Source: Megaleporinus macrocephalus (lineage: Eukaryota > Chordata > Actinopteri > Characiformes > Anostomidae). Taken from it: DNA of 64,000 bases. The stretch spans positions 6,774,986 through 6,838,985 of the forward strand of contig CM038721.1 in the NCBI GenBank assembly GCA_021613375.1. Direction: 5' to 3'. The notes beneath the pieces are model-generated. The model was not told where the DNA came from. It searched no databases and saw only the letters and a list, made by a program, of their open reading frames with translations. The position numbers and the translations under genes were made by a program. Of the stretch, positions 22,805 through 34,335 are shown one piece after another; the first letter of the stretch is position 1, and each line of letters opens with the position of its first letter.

Positions 22805-23105
22805 TCATCCCGCTAGTTGGGGTCATGGGGGGCTGGAGCCAATCCTAGCGTCATCAGGCGAAGGAGGGGTACACCATGGACAGGTCGCCAGTTTATTGCT
22901 TGGCCAACACACACTCACAGTTACAGGCAGTTTAGAGTGACTGATCAACCTAACATGCATGTGTTTGGACTGTGGGAGGAAACCGGAGTACCCGGAGGAA
23001 CCCACTCAAGCACGGGGAGAACATACACACTCCACACAGAACCACCCGGACCGGGAATCCAACCCAGATCATCTTACTTTGAGGAGACAGTGCTGACCAC
23101 TACAC
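22805..23105 (-). mobile_element. tRNA-headed SINE copy 2, minus strand
   Basis: The most complete copy here: TAGTTGGGGTCATGGGGGGC, GGAGCCAATCCTAGCGTCAT, TGTTTGGACTGTGGGAGGAA and GGGAATCCAACCCAGATCAT, ending GCTGACCACTACACCACT. It keeps one A-box-like unit only. It is followed not by the CATACTAACC array but by a different 20-bp array. Confidence 0.8.
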
Positions 23106-23387
23106 CACTCTCTTGGTGCAGTTGCGAAACTCTTGCTGCAGTTGCGAAACTCTTGCTGCAGTTGCGAAACTCTGGCTGCAGTTGCGAAACTCTGGCTGCA
23201 GTTGCGAAACTCTGGCTGCAGTGGCGAAACTCTTGCTGCAGTTGCGAAACTCTGGCTGCAGTGGCGAAACTCTTGCTGCAGTTGCGAAACTCTTGCGGCA
23301 GTTGCGAAACTCTTGCTGCAGTTGTGAAACTCTTGCTGCAGTTGTGAAACTTGCTGCAGTTGCAAAACTCTTGCTGCAGTTGCGAAA
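23106..23387. repeat. 20-bp minisatellite, second type (about 14 units), left part
   Basis: The unit is GCAGTTGCGAAACTCTTGCT with G/T variation in the last bases and a few short units near the right end. Open frames on both strands (e.g. LQQEFRNCSK repeats) are translated repeat. The array is split by a LINE tail and resumes at 23661. Confidence 0.97.
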
Positions 23388-23660
23388 GCATTGCACTAAT
23401 AACTTTACTACCTCACTGGACTCTATTTATTACACATTGCACAATTTGCACACTACCGGCAATTATTTATTATTCTCTGTCTGTACTGTGTTGTGTTGTG
23501 TTGTCTGTCCGCACTTGTTTGTTTGTGTTGCACTTGTGTCTTGTATGCACTGTCTATGTTGCACCATGGTCCTGGAGGAACGTTGTTTCGTTTCACTGTG
23601 TACTCTGTATGTAGTTGAAATTACAATAAAACCCACTTGACTTGACTTGACTTGACTTGA
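23388..23660 (+). mobile_element. LINE 3'-end insertion (L2-like tail)
   Basis: CCATGGTCCTGGAGGAACGT, TTCGTTTCACTGTGTACTCT and TTACAATAAAACCCACTTGA followed by (CTTGA)n match from memory the 3' end of a common teleost non-LTR retrotransposon. It is flanked on both sides by the 20-bp array (GCGAAA before, GAAACTCTGG after), so it landed in a pre-existing array; the shared GAAA may be a short target duplication. Confidence 0.75.
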
Positions 23661-23760
23661 AACTCTGGCTGCAGTTGCGAAACTCTTGCTTCAGTTGCGA
23701 AACTCTGGCTGCAGCTGCAAAACTCTTGCTGCAGTTGCAAAACTCTTGCAGCAGTTGCAA
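23661..23760. repeat. 20-bp minisatellite, second type, right part (5 units)
   Basis: AACTCTGGCTGCAGTTGCGA repeats continue in the same orientation as 23106-23387 after the LINE insertion. They decay into GCAGTTGCAAATTTTGATTC. Confidence 0.95.
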
Positions 23761-24429
23761 ATTTTGATTCTGTTTTAATGGCTAATTGATGGACCAATAG
23801 GAAAGCTTAAGCTGGACCATTCAGATTGCGAGGTTTGTTTAACCAATCAGAACACTGATTTGGTGCTGTCACTCAACTTCTGCTTCCTTTTGGAACACGC
23901 CTCCCAAACTCTGTCATGGTGCTTCCAGGCACAGATACAATGCTAGTTCATGTTTCTTTAGCAAAAAGTTGGTTTTAAAGAAGATAACAGGCCGGCTCTG
24001 TGCAGTAGACTGTTGTGGTAGCTTTGGATAACTGTAGCCAATTAATGAACGATCGTTAGCTAGCTAGATAAACAGCCTGCAGCAGCAAGGTATTTGAACA
24101 TAGCAATAGAAGTGCCTCTCGTTTGTTGTGCTCCCTAGTTTCCCCCCGTTTTTATATCGATGGAGCACAACTATCTTATATAAAGGCAGACAGAATGTAT
24201 CTTCTGATCCCTTTTGGTTCTACAGACTAGCTAACTAGCTAGTTAACTAACACAGGCATTTGCTGAGCAGAACTTCAGAGGTCTATGCTGAAGAAAAGGC
24301 AAGTTATTTATAGAAAAAACCTGTGGATTCTACCATCTAAACGCTTAATGTAGGTCCTACATCTACACAGACTGACCTTCAGCCACGGTTGTGAACATTC
24401 CAGTTACATATTCATGATATTCAGATGCG
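23761..24429. other. Low-copy sequence, no gene seen
   Basis: Two CCAAT-type words (ACCAATAGG, AACCAATCAG) lie at about 23793 and 23842, but without other promoter features no promoter is called. Nothing else was recognised. Confidence 0.35.
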
Positions 24430-25594
24430 AGATTTCAAAGCATCGATGGAAAGCCATGGAACGCAGACTCAAATATTAACACTGTATTGGCACAGCTCAG
24501 GCCCGAAGGGTCGCGGCTCAGCCATGCGAGTGCATTGGTGGTAAGTGATGCATGGGCTAAATAACCTTTGAATCCACCCACCCGGCCTTGAACTGCCTCA
24601 TGGGACAGTTTCCCAGGTAACAGCACTCCTACACAGTTATCAGATTTACGAGACCGCACAGCCCGTCCAAAAACACACTCCCCGTACGAATGTGTGTGTA
24701 TGAGTTAGCCTGAGAGCCCACAAGAGCCCCGTGAAGCGCTCGGGCCAGGAGTCGTCTGCATACACGGGGAGAAGAAATAAATAAATAAATAATACGCACA
24801 AAGCGCTCCGTCAGCATCCGAGAAGCGCAAGCAAATCTGTATCTGTAATCACGTAGGCCGCTCTATCGCACGGAGATAATCTCCCTCTATAGCGAGTCCA
24901 ATGTAATCAAGTCCGGAGCCAAAAGCGGACTCCAATAAAACAAACACATAAGATTTGCATAGAAGTCGTGCCGGAGGATGCATCGCATATCGGAGCTAAC
25001 AAGCTCTGGCCAGGGCGGGAGAGCATCAGGAGTACAGACAGCGGGAAGGTTGCAGGCAGAAACTTGTTTACTCCTCCGATATGCGGAGTCTGCCGAAGCG
25101 AAATCTCGCCCCGGCCCGAGCCGACATTGACCCACGCTTTTTATAATTAGCGTGACGTTTTCCCCTTGCTATTCCTCTAATTGCTCTCTCCACAAACCAA
25201 GCGCAGGAGCCGTGGGCGTGCGTCTGATTTGACACAGTACATATGAAAGTGAGTCCTCCCCGCCATATCTCACCCCCCCCTCCAACTGTTTGAACACGGC
25301 TCTAATGACATGAGGCCCGAAAACCAGGAGGAAACAACAGGCTCAAAAGAAAAAGTCTTGGTTCCGAAGAGACGACAGGAGCTCGGCGGGACCCGGAACG
25401 AGACGCCGGTGAAAGTTGCGATGCGCGCAGTTATTTACCGCCTTTGATCAACGCAAAGCACACAGTTCAGCTCCTCCAGAGAAAACAGGCTGAGCTCAGG
25501 CTCCGTGGGCGAACGCGAGAGGACTTGGGCCAAATTCAAATCCAGAGGGGCCTGAAGAGCTAACCAGCAGGAGAACTTCCACCAAAATATAAGC
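24430..25594. other. CpG-rich low-copy block, possible conserved noncoding element
   Basis: More than 1 kb of CpG-rich, repeat-free sequence with no convincing coding segment; short opposing frames (24887-25135 and 24968-25150) overlap each other. An AAAT run lies near 24777. The right edge (25530-25590) shares words with a dispersed repeat seen again near 26122. Confidence 0.3.
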
Positions 25595-25905
25595 CGTTCA
25601 GAGTGGTTTCCATTCCAGAGAAATTTGAAGCGTTTATAGCCGAGGTAACCAGACGTCCCTCATAGAAAGTTATTGCATTAAATGTTTGTGAGTATGTTGT
25701 TTTATAATAATTCGAGACAGCATTTTGCATTTTATATATTAAATGGCGGAGGGATACGTGCAGGGCGCGCTAAGGCCAAATATCACCCTTATTTTTCAGG
25801 TTTAGCACTATTATAGCTTTAACAACTACAGACATATACAGATAAACACTGCAATAGCTGCTATACCACGCCTTAACATTGCTGCCATATTGGTCTAGAA
25901 AATAA
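25595..25905. mobile_element. Dispersed repeat, copy 1 of a pair
   Basis: GGTTTCCATTCCAGAGAAAT, GAGGTAACCAGACGTCCCTC, GCGCTAAGGCCAAATATCAC and TAGCACTATTATAGC recur in the same orientation at 28479-28760 with moderate divergence. No coding remnant is visible; the family is not named. Confidence 0.8.
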
Positions 25906-26260
25906 AGCCAGGTTTTATAGCTACGCTCACATTATAAGCCCAATTCACCAATTCCGATTTTTTGCTCATGTCAGATTTGGCTATATTGAAAGTTCACATT
26001 CCCAACAGTAGGTGAACTCTGTGTGTCCAATCTGAATGTTTACATTCATGCCGCGCTCCCACAAATCAGATACGTAGGTCCGCATATGAAAGTATGACTC
26101 AAATGTCATTTGAAAAGATGGGATTTGAGCCAAATCCAGAGGGGTCTGATGATCTAACCAGAAGAGAAAGTCTACCAAAATATCTGTATAATTCAATTCT
26201 TTACAGTGGTGGTGATGGAACCAGGCGTCTCCAGGTCTACAATACAAATATAGACATATT
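25906..26260. mobile_element. Teleost dispersed repeat fragment
   Basis: TTTTTTGCTCATGTCAGATT, GGTCCGCATATGAAAGTATG, GACTCAAATGTCATTTG and GGATTTGAGCCAAATCCAGA are typical of a degraded fish DNA element (from memory). The words CCAGAGGGGTCTGA and CTACCAAAATAT also occur, altered, near 25545, suggesting the two pieces belong to one composite repeat. Confidence 0.55.
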
Positions 26261-27392
26261 TACTATTAAAAACACATGTATTCTATATGAAACGTTGGTA
26301 ACATATACACATAGATGCTGCTGCTTACTAATTTCAACTCTTTTCCTCTTTTCAAAAAGCTTCATCAGTTTCTTTTCTGGTCCACCTTAAAAGATAACGC
26401 AGTTGCCTTAATGGTGCGCCAGTCAAGGCCGTAGAACTAGCATGGATGCAAGTGACGTGTCCCCACCAATACCCAGCGATTACTGAATGGTACCCATGAT
26501 AAAAACCTGATCTATCATCGTCTTACTAAACTAGAGGCGCAGAAAAGGGTTAAATCACGTTCTCTACTGGAGTCCTACCTCCACGTAACACATACGGCCA
26601 GTGTGATTGGCTGTGCCTTTCCCTGCTGTCACGTGAGACTCTGTAGCTACGTTTGGTTGTAAGCAGTGCCAAAACGGAAAGGAGAGCTTTCCAGTCATAT
26701 GAGACTCACTCTGCAAAACTTGGGAGACACATGGGTGTGAAAAGCGAGTGAGGATTGCAGCAAAAAAGAAGAAGGTGGACATAAGGAGCTGTTTCTCGCT
26801 AATGAAATAAAGCCATAATTACGTTAATGGTGATGCTAGGCTTTGGCACACAGCGTACAGCAGGCTAACATCGTCTGTAGCTGTGAAGAACATGGTTTGG
26901 AAATTAACTGCCCAATAAAATACCAACTGTCAGTTCTCTTACAGTCTCCCAGAGGAGCATGTCTAACTTGGGTTGAAGCTCTTTCTATCCGAGACCTGTT
27001 TCAGTTGCACTATGGCTTAAGCTAATAAGTCTTTGGATGTAAACTCACTGCTTATTGGGTTGAAAGTGGAAACACTATCTGGATAAAGAGATGTCTGGTA
27101 CTTTCATTGAGAGAGATTGTTTGTTCTGTGATTGTTACTTTGTCGGGTTTGTGGAGATGATCTACATTTACTATTGCTGATGTTTGAGACCTGTTTAATT
27201 TGCACTAAAGTCTACTACTTCTTCTTTGTCAGTCATTAGTTTAACATTAATTTAACATTATATAATTAATTAATTAAATTCTGAGTTGTTAAAAGCATAT
27301 AGAATAGCATATGCAGTATATATACATAGGTCCCCACCAAAGTCAAGAGCAAATCTACACCAGAATGTCTTCGCCACAGAAGTTTGAATAAA
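26261..27392. other. Low-copy sequence, no gene seen
   Basis: No exon, RNA gene or recognised repeat. Short frames at 26564-26782 and 26843-27025 resemble nothing known. Confidence 0.35.
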
Positions 27393-29045
27393 AAGCTGCC
27401 AGCTTCAGCTTGAGCCACTTTCCCCACAACGTTCTATGAAAAACATTGTGTTTTTCGTTCTTGGTACAGTTTATAATCATTGTTCCAAGTAGAAGAGTCA
27501 ACTCTCAAACACATCGGTCAACCCTGACACCAAACCTCCTTGGAGACAAAATGGAATAGAATGTTGATGATGTTGAAATAGTGGAAAATCTGTGTGGGAA
27601 ACTTTCTTTGGACGTCTGGTTCCATTCACCATCATTATGAACAATTCCGACTCCGGCCACCAAACAATTCTCAACACCAGTGTTCCTACAGGTGTCTTCT
27701 GTGTGTTTATATGGGATGGTGATGATGGTTGATGCAATAGTGGAAAATCTAAAAATAATAAGTTTCCTTCTGGGACTATTTTGCCTCACAATGCACAATG
27801 TCTCACCTGCATGTATCCCTCCACCATGATTTGATTTTAAGGCCAAAACGATCTAAAACATCATATATATAACTTTCCTAGGACATCTGGTTCCTATCAC
27901 CACTGTGAACAACTCCGACTCGGCAGGTTTCTCTAGAAAAAAGCATCCTAACCATCTAATTATGCAGACATTTGTAAGAACTGGTAGGAAAAATTGAGAA
28001 AAACTAGATTTTTGTCTTTGTAAAGAAAATGACAACATCTCAAACGTTTATTTTGAATGTTTGGATGCCCATGTTGTGTAGTTTGTACAGCACAGCTTAA
28101 CCCGACAATAAAACATCCCATTTTACATCCACTGAGCAACATTTCTCTAATATTTCAGCTGGGAGCTCCGCACGTCCTCCTTACGTTACAGAGCCACGGT
28201 TTCATGTTCAGCCACAAACAGAGCAGAACAGCAGGACAAATCTGATGTTTTCTGTGGAGCTTACTAAGGTGACTTTTCCTTCTGCTATGTTGGACGCATC
28301 TCATCTCTACTGGCTTGAGGAACGACTCACAAGAGACGAGAGACGTGTCTTCACATAGAAACACACATTCTTTCTCTTTCCTGTACAGACAAGCCAAGAA
28401 TAGTCCAACTCTTTTACTTTAGAGGGGAATTTAAAATCTGCTATAATTAAGTGTTTAAGTCATTAATTAAGGATTTAAGAGGTTTCCATTCTAGGGAAAT
28501 TTGAAGCGTTCACAGCGGAGGTAACCAGATGTCCCTAATAGAAAGCTCTTACATAAATATGTTGTTTTATAATAGCTTTGAGACCGAATTTTTTATTTTT
28601 ATATATTAAATGGTGAAGGGATACGTGTAGGCTGCGCTAAGGCCAAACACCAGCCTTATTTTTTCCAGACTTAGCACTATTATATCTTTATTAACTAAAG
28701 ACATATACACATAGACACTGCAATAGCTGCTGTACATATTGGTCCGCCATATTGGTCCAGGAAACACTTGGAAGACTGGGCTGGGAAATCATAGCACAGT
28801 CTTTCCCAGGAAAGACTGAACAGCTGTTGTACTTGGCTGTTATAACATTATGTTGAATCAGACTACTGAATCAGACTACCTGTATCTGAACAATGATAAG
28901 TCCTTTGGGGGCTCAACCAATGACTTGGAGCTTTGACTCTTGTTCTCCGAACAATGAATAGAAACGGTAGGAACAGAAACCAAAACAAAAAATATTTGTT
29001 CACAGAACATTGTAGAAAAGTGGCTTATGCTGAAGTTGGCAGCTT
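27393..29045. mobile_element. Putative 1.65-kb element with ~115-bp inverted ends
   Basis: The arm at 27393-27507 (AAGCTGCCAGCTTCAGCTTG to AAGAGTCAA) is the reverse complement of 28928-29045 at roughly three-quarters identity, with matched order throughout. Between them are repeated GACATCTGGTTCC and AACAACTCCGACTCGG words near 27612 and 27883 and the dispersed repeat at 28479-28760. No transposase frame is visible. This may be one foldback-type transposon with a later insertion, or two inverted copies of one repeat. Confidence 0.5.
28479..28762. mobile_element. Dispersed repeat, copy 2 of a pair
   Basis: Matches 25595-25905 in the same orientation (GGTTTCCATTCTAGGGAAAT, GCGCTAAGGCCAAACACCAG, CTTAGCACTATTATATC). 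It lies inside the interval bounded by the long inverted arms at 27393 and 29045. Confidence 0.8.
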
Positions 29046-29871
29046 CTTAGTCAAATTCAAATTCATTCCACCTTAAATACCACTGCAGTTACACTCTGGC
29101 ACCAGTGCACCCTTAAGGTAAAGATCTTTTTAGGTGGACTGGAAAAGACTGGTGAAACTTTGTCCACATAAAAGCTGAATTGTCTATACTTGTGTTATAG
29201 ACATGGTGACCATTGGTTCCCATCAGCACCACTGTGAAGAACATCTGAGTAAATTCACTCTGAATGACCCCAACCACCAGTTGCCTTTAACACATGGACT
29301 AACAGAAACTGGACAATATTACTTTATTACATTAAATTCATTAAAATATTTATTTTTCTCTTCCTATAAAGTTACCATGTCTGAGAGATACATGGGTTTG
29401 TTCCAAAGGCGTTGAAAGGCTTATGCTTTATGTTAGGATTGTGAGTGACCAAAAGATGTGTGTGTGTGTATGTGTGTGTGTGTGTGTGGAGGGAAGGGGG
29501 GGGGGGAGATTGAGGGGTTTGACACAAAGCAGGTGTATACACAGCTCTCCCAGAACGTCCACTCTTGAACAAAGCCGGTGGCGCGCGGTTCCCAGGAGGG
29601 GGGTAACGTGGCGGAAAATCTATGCGCAGCCACTCTTTGTTGCAATTCAGTGCTAATCCATTTGAGCTCCAGGCTAATAAAAGTTAGGGACCGGTTGTAG
29701 CGACTGGGAATCGCCGGGCAGGCCTGAAACGCCCTGGGATAACACCACCTTGGTCACTATGGTAACCAAACGCTGCACTGCTCCAACCTGGTGGGAAAAA
29801 ATGGGACTCCCCTCGGTTTCCTGTGGTTGGTCTGATGCCTCGTACCCAAAAAAAACTAATTGAATGTATTC
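29046..29871. other. Low-copy sequence with (GT)n and G runs
   Basis: A GT run lies at 29456-29488, followed by a G-rich stretch GGGAAGGGGGGGGGGGAG near 29493. Positions 29190-29320 share words with the repeat at 27612 (GGTTCCCATCAGCACCACTG). No gene was seen. Confidence 0.45.
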
Positions 29872-30105
29872 TCCAAAGAAAAACAAGTATCTTCAAAACA
29901 GTAACTTTACAGGAGAGGAGAAAAACTGTCTTTATTTTCAATGTAAGTCAATGGAACCAGAATGTTTTCCAAGCTATTTTGGAGCATTTCTATTGGTCCA
30001 TTCATCATAACATTTGCACACAATGTAAACGGCAGCTGTCGTGTTTAACAGATGTAGAAAAATAAAAATCATTAACAATGGACCTATGTGTGTTTCTTTG
30101 GACTA
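29872..30105. mobile_element. MITE of the CCAAAGAAAA family
   Basis: Begins CTCCAAAGAAAAACAAGTAT and ends TGTGTTTCTTTGGACTATAG; the interior has AACTTTACAGGAGAGGAG, CAATGTAAGTCAATGGAACC, TTTTGGAGCATTTCTATTGG and TCCATTCATCATAACA, matching the complement of 44528-44755. Confidence 0.75.
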
Positions 30106-31689
30106 TAGGGATATTTACAGTGTACGAGTGCAATACAGAGTTTATTGGACATGTGAATGCTTTACTGAAGACAGTGCTCACACACAGAACCATGACAACC
30201 CAACAAACCCTTCAACGGTTCTTCTTTGATTGAAGCTTTGTTTTATAGCACCTAAATAGGTTCAACAGTTATTTCAATCCTGGAACCTTGTCTGATACTT
30301 GAATTATGTTTGTACCACCATCTGAAAATGGTCTCTACACCCTCAGCAAAATTGATTCTATAGGGTTGTGGTTTCTCACAGTGGTCCTCTGGGACCCACA
30401 GGTGGTCCACATTTTTTGCCCCAACCCAACTTGCATGGTGTTAGAGCAAGAATGTGGATCATCCGGAGGGCCCCGAGGACCACTTTGAGAAACCACTGCT
30501 ATATAGAACCACTTTGATAAGGTAGTCAAGACCATTTCAGATGTAGTTTAGCACTTACCGTAAATTCCAGGGAAATTTTTTTAAATTCAATTACACTGAA
30601 TTACATTGATTTCCATTGATGTCTACTTTAACTGTGATCAGCCGCATGATGTTTTATACTAAAATACTTTAGACTTCAGAACTCACACACTCGATCATAG
30701 ACATTCAGGGCACCACAGAACGGGCCTTTATTTTTGTGTCTGCCATAGAAAACGATGGACTAATGTTATTCCGTCTGTTTTTCTGCTCCTGTATTGGATC
30801 TGGGACAGCTGGAGAGCTGGACAGCTGCCTCAGGTTCAGTTTTGCAATTTTCTGATTATTTTAATATTGAAAAATTCAGCTTTCCACTTGGAATTTTAGG
30901 CAGATAACTCTGTCTGGTTCTGTCTGGCCAACGGTTTACTTCCATATGACTGGCATCCAACAAATTCCTAAAAAACAAGGTGACCTGTATCGCTGCCATG
31001 CAATCAAAATAGTTCCTTGTGAAGAAGTTTGCTTAGCACATAGAGGAGATTAGTTTACAGCTTTGAGAAGAACAGTTTACAACATGTAAACATCTACAGC
31101 ACAGCACTGCCTCAACATTTAAGGTGGAACTGAAAATTCCAAAGATAACTTTGTTTATCTTGTTATGAATGGAGAACAGCAGCGGCAGCTCTATGCCAAA
31201 GCTCTTTCCTGAAATAGTCACGGTCACATACAGGCTCAAGTATATGCTAATGTCTATTACAAGCTTGAAATTAAACACATGGAATGTTTTATGAGGCTAT
31301 AAACAAATGTTTCCTTAAGAACAAAGAAACAAAACCACACTTTCTCAGGGATGGCAACAAAAAAGTAGCACTACTGCAGAGATGTTTGTTTCTTATTTTT
31401 AATAAAATTCAGTGTTTAGGTTCTAGCTGTAAGTCCTCCACAGTTCACCACTAGAGATAATTAACAGAAACAAAAATAACTGCTAAGGATTCTGGGTAGT
31501 TGTGTTTGTATCCATTCAAAATGTATTTTATTGAAGAGGTGTGTAATTCTATAAATAGCCATGTATATGTCGCATTAGCCTGTAATACACTGTTTAATTA
31601 CAGTGTCTGAAATTTTCACCATATAAAATGATATTATGTTAATGTCAAACAGAATCCTCTATTTGAAGCCATGTCCTCTGGTTTCAGCT
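30106..31689. other. Degraded dispersed repeat then low-copy sequence
   Basis: 30170-30364 and 30506-30530 look like one old repeat (CAACAAACCCTTCAACGGTT, ATAGAACCACTTTGATAAGG) split by the foldback element. 30540-31689 holds no recognised feature. Confidence 0.4.
30365..30505. mobile_element. Foldback MITE (about 140 bp, ~50-bp inverted arms)
   Basis: GTGGTTTCTCACAGTGGTCC at the left pairs with GGACCACTTTGAGAAACCAC at the right, and the pairing extends inward to GGTCCACATT/AATGTGGATC. It sits inside a repeat whose text (GATTCTATAG before, ATAGAACCACTTTG after) reads through when it is removed, with TATAG duplicated at the junction. Confidence 0.8.
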
Positions 31690-32186
31690 AGCTCTGGTCA
31701 CACAGTACAGCTCTGGTCACACAGTACAGCTCTGGTCACACAGTACAGCTCTGGTCACACAGTACAGCTCTAGCCACAGAGTACAGCTCTGGACACACAG
31801 TAAAGCTGTGGCCACACATTACAGCTCTGGTTACATAGTACAGCTCTGGTTACATAGTACAGCTCTGGACACACAGTACAGCTGTAGTCACACAGTACAA
31901 CACTGACCACATAGTATAGCTCTGGCCACACAGTACAGCACTGACCACACAGTACAGATCTGGCCACACAGTACAGCTGTAGTCACACAGTACAGCTCTG
32001 GCCACATAGTACAGATCTGGCCACACAGTACAGCACTGACCACACAGTACAGCTCTGGTTACATAGTACAGCACTGACCACACAGTACAGCTCTGGTTAC
32101 ATAGTACAGCACTGACCACACAGTACAGCTCTGGTTACATAGTACAGATCTGGCCACACATTACAGCTCTGGACACACATTACAGA
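31690..32186. repeat. 19-bp minisatellite (about 26 units)
   Basis: The unit is AGCTCTGGTCACACAGTAC, with common variants CTGACCACACAGTAC, CTGTAGTCACACAGTAC and CTGGTTACATAGTAC. Minus-strand frames rich in VLCGQ/VWPELYY are translated repeat. Confidence 0.95.
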
Positions 32187-32867
32187 ACAGTCAGGTTTTG
32201 CTGGATGTTTAATAATGACTCTCGATTTTAATATCCTATTTAAACATTCTTTGTAAATAATTTACGCTGTGTTCTCGGAGACTGTAGCAAACCAATAAAA
32301 CACTGTTAATAGAAAACACAACTCTGTTCCGGGCTCGCTTTCTACCACCATATTTTCTGTCTGTGTGTTTTTGTGCGAAGGCTTCTCTCGGGCAGTAAAG
32401 CCATCAGACAGGGTTAGTGCGAGTGCAGGTGAGAGGCAGTATGGCAGAGCTTCATCTGCTGCGTTCATTCCTCCAGGCCAGAATCCTCGATTCTAACGGC
32501 CGCAGACAGCCATGTCCTCCTGTTTCAGCTCCCACATAAAACCAGAGTGAATCATAAGCCCCGTGTCCCCCCCCTGCCTCAGTTACACCTCCCCAACTGC
32601 TGACCTTAGAGAGAGCTGATGTGTGTGCGTGTTTGTTTTTAGTACATTTTAAAAACAAAAAATATGACTTTGCAGTAAAACGAGAAAAAAAAAGTAGTTC
32701 TAACCTAGAGGACCAATAAAACACTCCTGACTTCACAAAGAACTAAAAAACGAGAAAACCATTACATTCTTTTGCCTGAGGTCGAGATTATAGTCCTCTT
32801 TAGAAAATTATTATAGCAATCCTTATTATTTCTGGACCCGCTCATCCATGTGGAAGACACTCTCAAC
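32187..32867. other. Low-copy sequence, no gene seen
   Basis: 32440-32620 is somewhat GC-richer and repeat-free. No exon-like segment recognised. Confidence 0.35.
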
Positions 32868-33172
32868 CAATTTGGGTCTGAATCCATCCTTACAGATCAC
32901 GTACACCATACATGCAGATGGTCTTCTCTGGGGCGGATGGGATCTTCCAGCAAGACAATGCTACACGGCACACGACTAGAAATGTCCTACATTGGTTGGA
33001 AGAGCTGACCAAGACATCCAAGTACTAGCCTGAATCCCTAATTCCCCAGACTTGAACCCAATCGAGCATCTGTGGGACCACCTGGATGGTGGTGTTGGTT
33101 CTATAGATCCTTCCCCACACTCCCTCCAGCAGCTGTGGGACACACTGCAGTCAGCATGGCTCCAGATTAGGG
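32868..33172 (+). mobile_element. Tc1/mariner transposase C-terminal remnant
   Basis: GATCTTCCAGCAAGACAATG encodes the I/F-Q-Q-D-N-A motif carrying the second catalytic aspartate. CCCCAGACTTGAACCCAATC followed by GAGCATCTGTGGGACCACCT encodes P-D-L-N-P-I-E-H-L-W-D-H with the third acidic residue. CTGCAGTCAGCATGGCTCCA marks the C-terminal end. Frames are broken by stops and indels; this is a fossil and the 5' part is absent. Confidence 0.85.
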
Positions 33173-33480
33173 CTGGGGCAATGTGTCAACGTAATCGATT
33201 ACGAAATTAAGTTGATTACCATAACGTGGCCGCGCCCACTGAAAGCATGGATTTATCGGGAGAGCAAACTGCAGCTACAAACAATCTCTCACCTGCATCT
33301 AAAGTTGTGGGAGTGTTTCACACAGAAACACAACAGTGTGGTGCTCTGTCAGCTCTGCACAGTGGAGATGATCACAACAGTACAGCTGCTATACACGAGA
33401 CCTTGAAGATCAAACATCCCGTAGAGCTTCATCAACACAGCAGCAGGACAGCACCTGTTTACCTGTTTATCTTATTATTA
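33173..33480 (+). mobile_element. hAT element 5' end with BED zinc-finger remnant
   Basis: The end-like AGGGCTGGGGCAATGTGTCA is followed by MAAPTESMDLSGEQTAATNN at 33226, then, after a frame change, WECFTQKHN, VVLCQLC and (back in the first frame) HNSTAAIHETLKIKHPVE. Together these form a BED-type zinc finger (W-x-F, C-x2-C, H-x-K-x-H-P spacing) typical of ZBED-related hAT transposases. The frameshifts show it is dead. It abuts the Tc1 remnant directly. Confidence 0.75.
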
Positions 33481-33860
33481 TTTTAAGATTGTTAACACGT
33501 GTAACATGTTTCTTTCAGTAGTGTCACTTGAAAAGTCTCATTGCTAACCGTTTTTTAATCATCCAGTGTAGAACCTAAGACTGTTCTAGATACCGCGGGA
33601 GTTTTAAAACCCACATAGCTGCTTCTCAAAACGACTCTCTGCCAAAATATATATACAGTCCACAATCTGTCTGAGTTGTTCTGTGTGAGGCGTGTAGGCT
33701 ACGTATCATATGTGCCTCTAAAAGTAGAGTCAGAGCGTAGACTTCTTTAGAATCTTTATAGTCTTTAACCTTTTTATAGATCACGTGCGTTTAAGATATA
33801 CTTTCTTAGTTTAGAATGGTCATGCGTTTTCCTAGTGCTTCTGAGCCCCCCACAGCGCAT
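33481..33860. other. Low-copy sequence, no gene seen
   Basis: Nothing recognised beyond possible continuation of the hAT element's noncoding interior. Confidence 0.3.
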
Positions 33861-34335
33861 ATACACTACCGCTTAAAAGTTTAGGATCACTTTAGAATTT
33901 AATTTCATGCAATTTTCATGCAATTCACAAACAACATTGTCCATTTCACAATTAATGTAAGTGTATCAGATGATTTTAAAGAATAAAAATGGTTGTATTA
34001 AAGTCTATTTTTGTATAGAGGCTTATTTTGCATATAGTCCTATTATCAGTAATTCTCAGTCCTCTGTCTAAATCTCCTGGTACGACCACCAATCCAAGTT
34101 AAGGATGTTATTGGGCTAATTGGTTGTTAGGACACTCTTGCTCAATTGTGATGCACAGCTGAAAAACATTCTACTAATAAGTGAGTATAAAAGGGAACAA
34201 CATTCTAGGTTAGTTTAGTATCTGAAGCATCAGCAGTTGATGGCTTGCTGACCGACTCAAAATGACCAGAAAGAAACGACTTTCTTTAGAGACCCATCAG
34301 TTCATTGTTGTGTTGAGGAAGGAAGATACTCCAGA
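33861..34335. mobile_element. Tc1-type non-autonomous element, copy 1, truncated
   Basis: Starts with the terminal motif ATACACTACCGCTTAAAAGT, then TTAGGATCACTTTAGAATTT, and matches the complement of 38917-39443 along its length (AATTGTGATGCACAGCTGAA, GAGTATAAAAGGGAACAACA, AATGACCAGAAAGAAACGAC). It breaks off near GAAGATACTCCA, so the second terminus is missing. Confidence 0.85.

Noticed and set aside
22817..23640. Plus-strand 176- and 175-codon frames with LQLRNSCCSCETLAAV repeats
   Set aside because: They span the SINE, a 20-bp array and a LINE tail; no single gene structure fits.
23793..23860. Promoter with CCAAT boxes
   Set aside because: CCAAT-type words occur without a TATA box, CpG island or downstream exon; repeat remnants nearby often carry such words.
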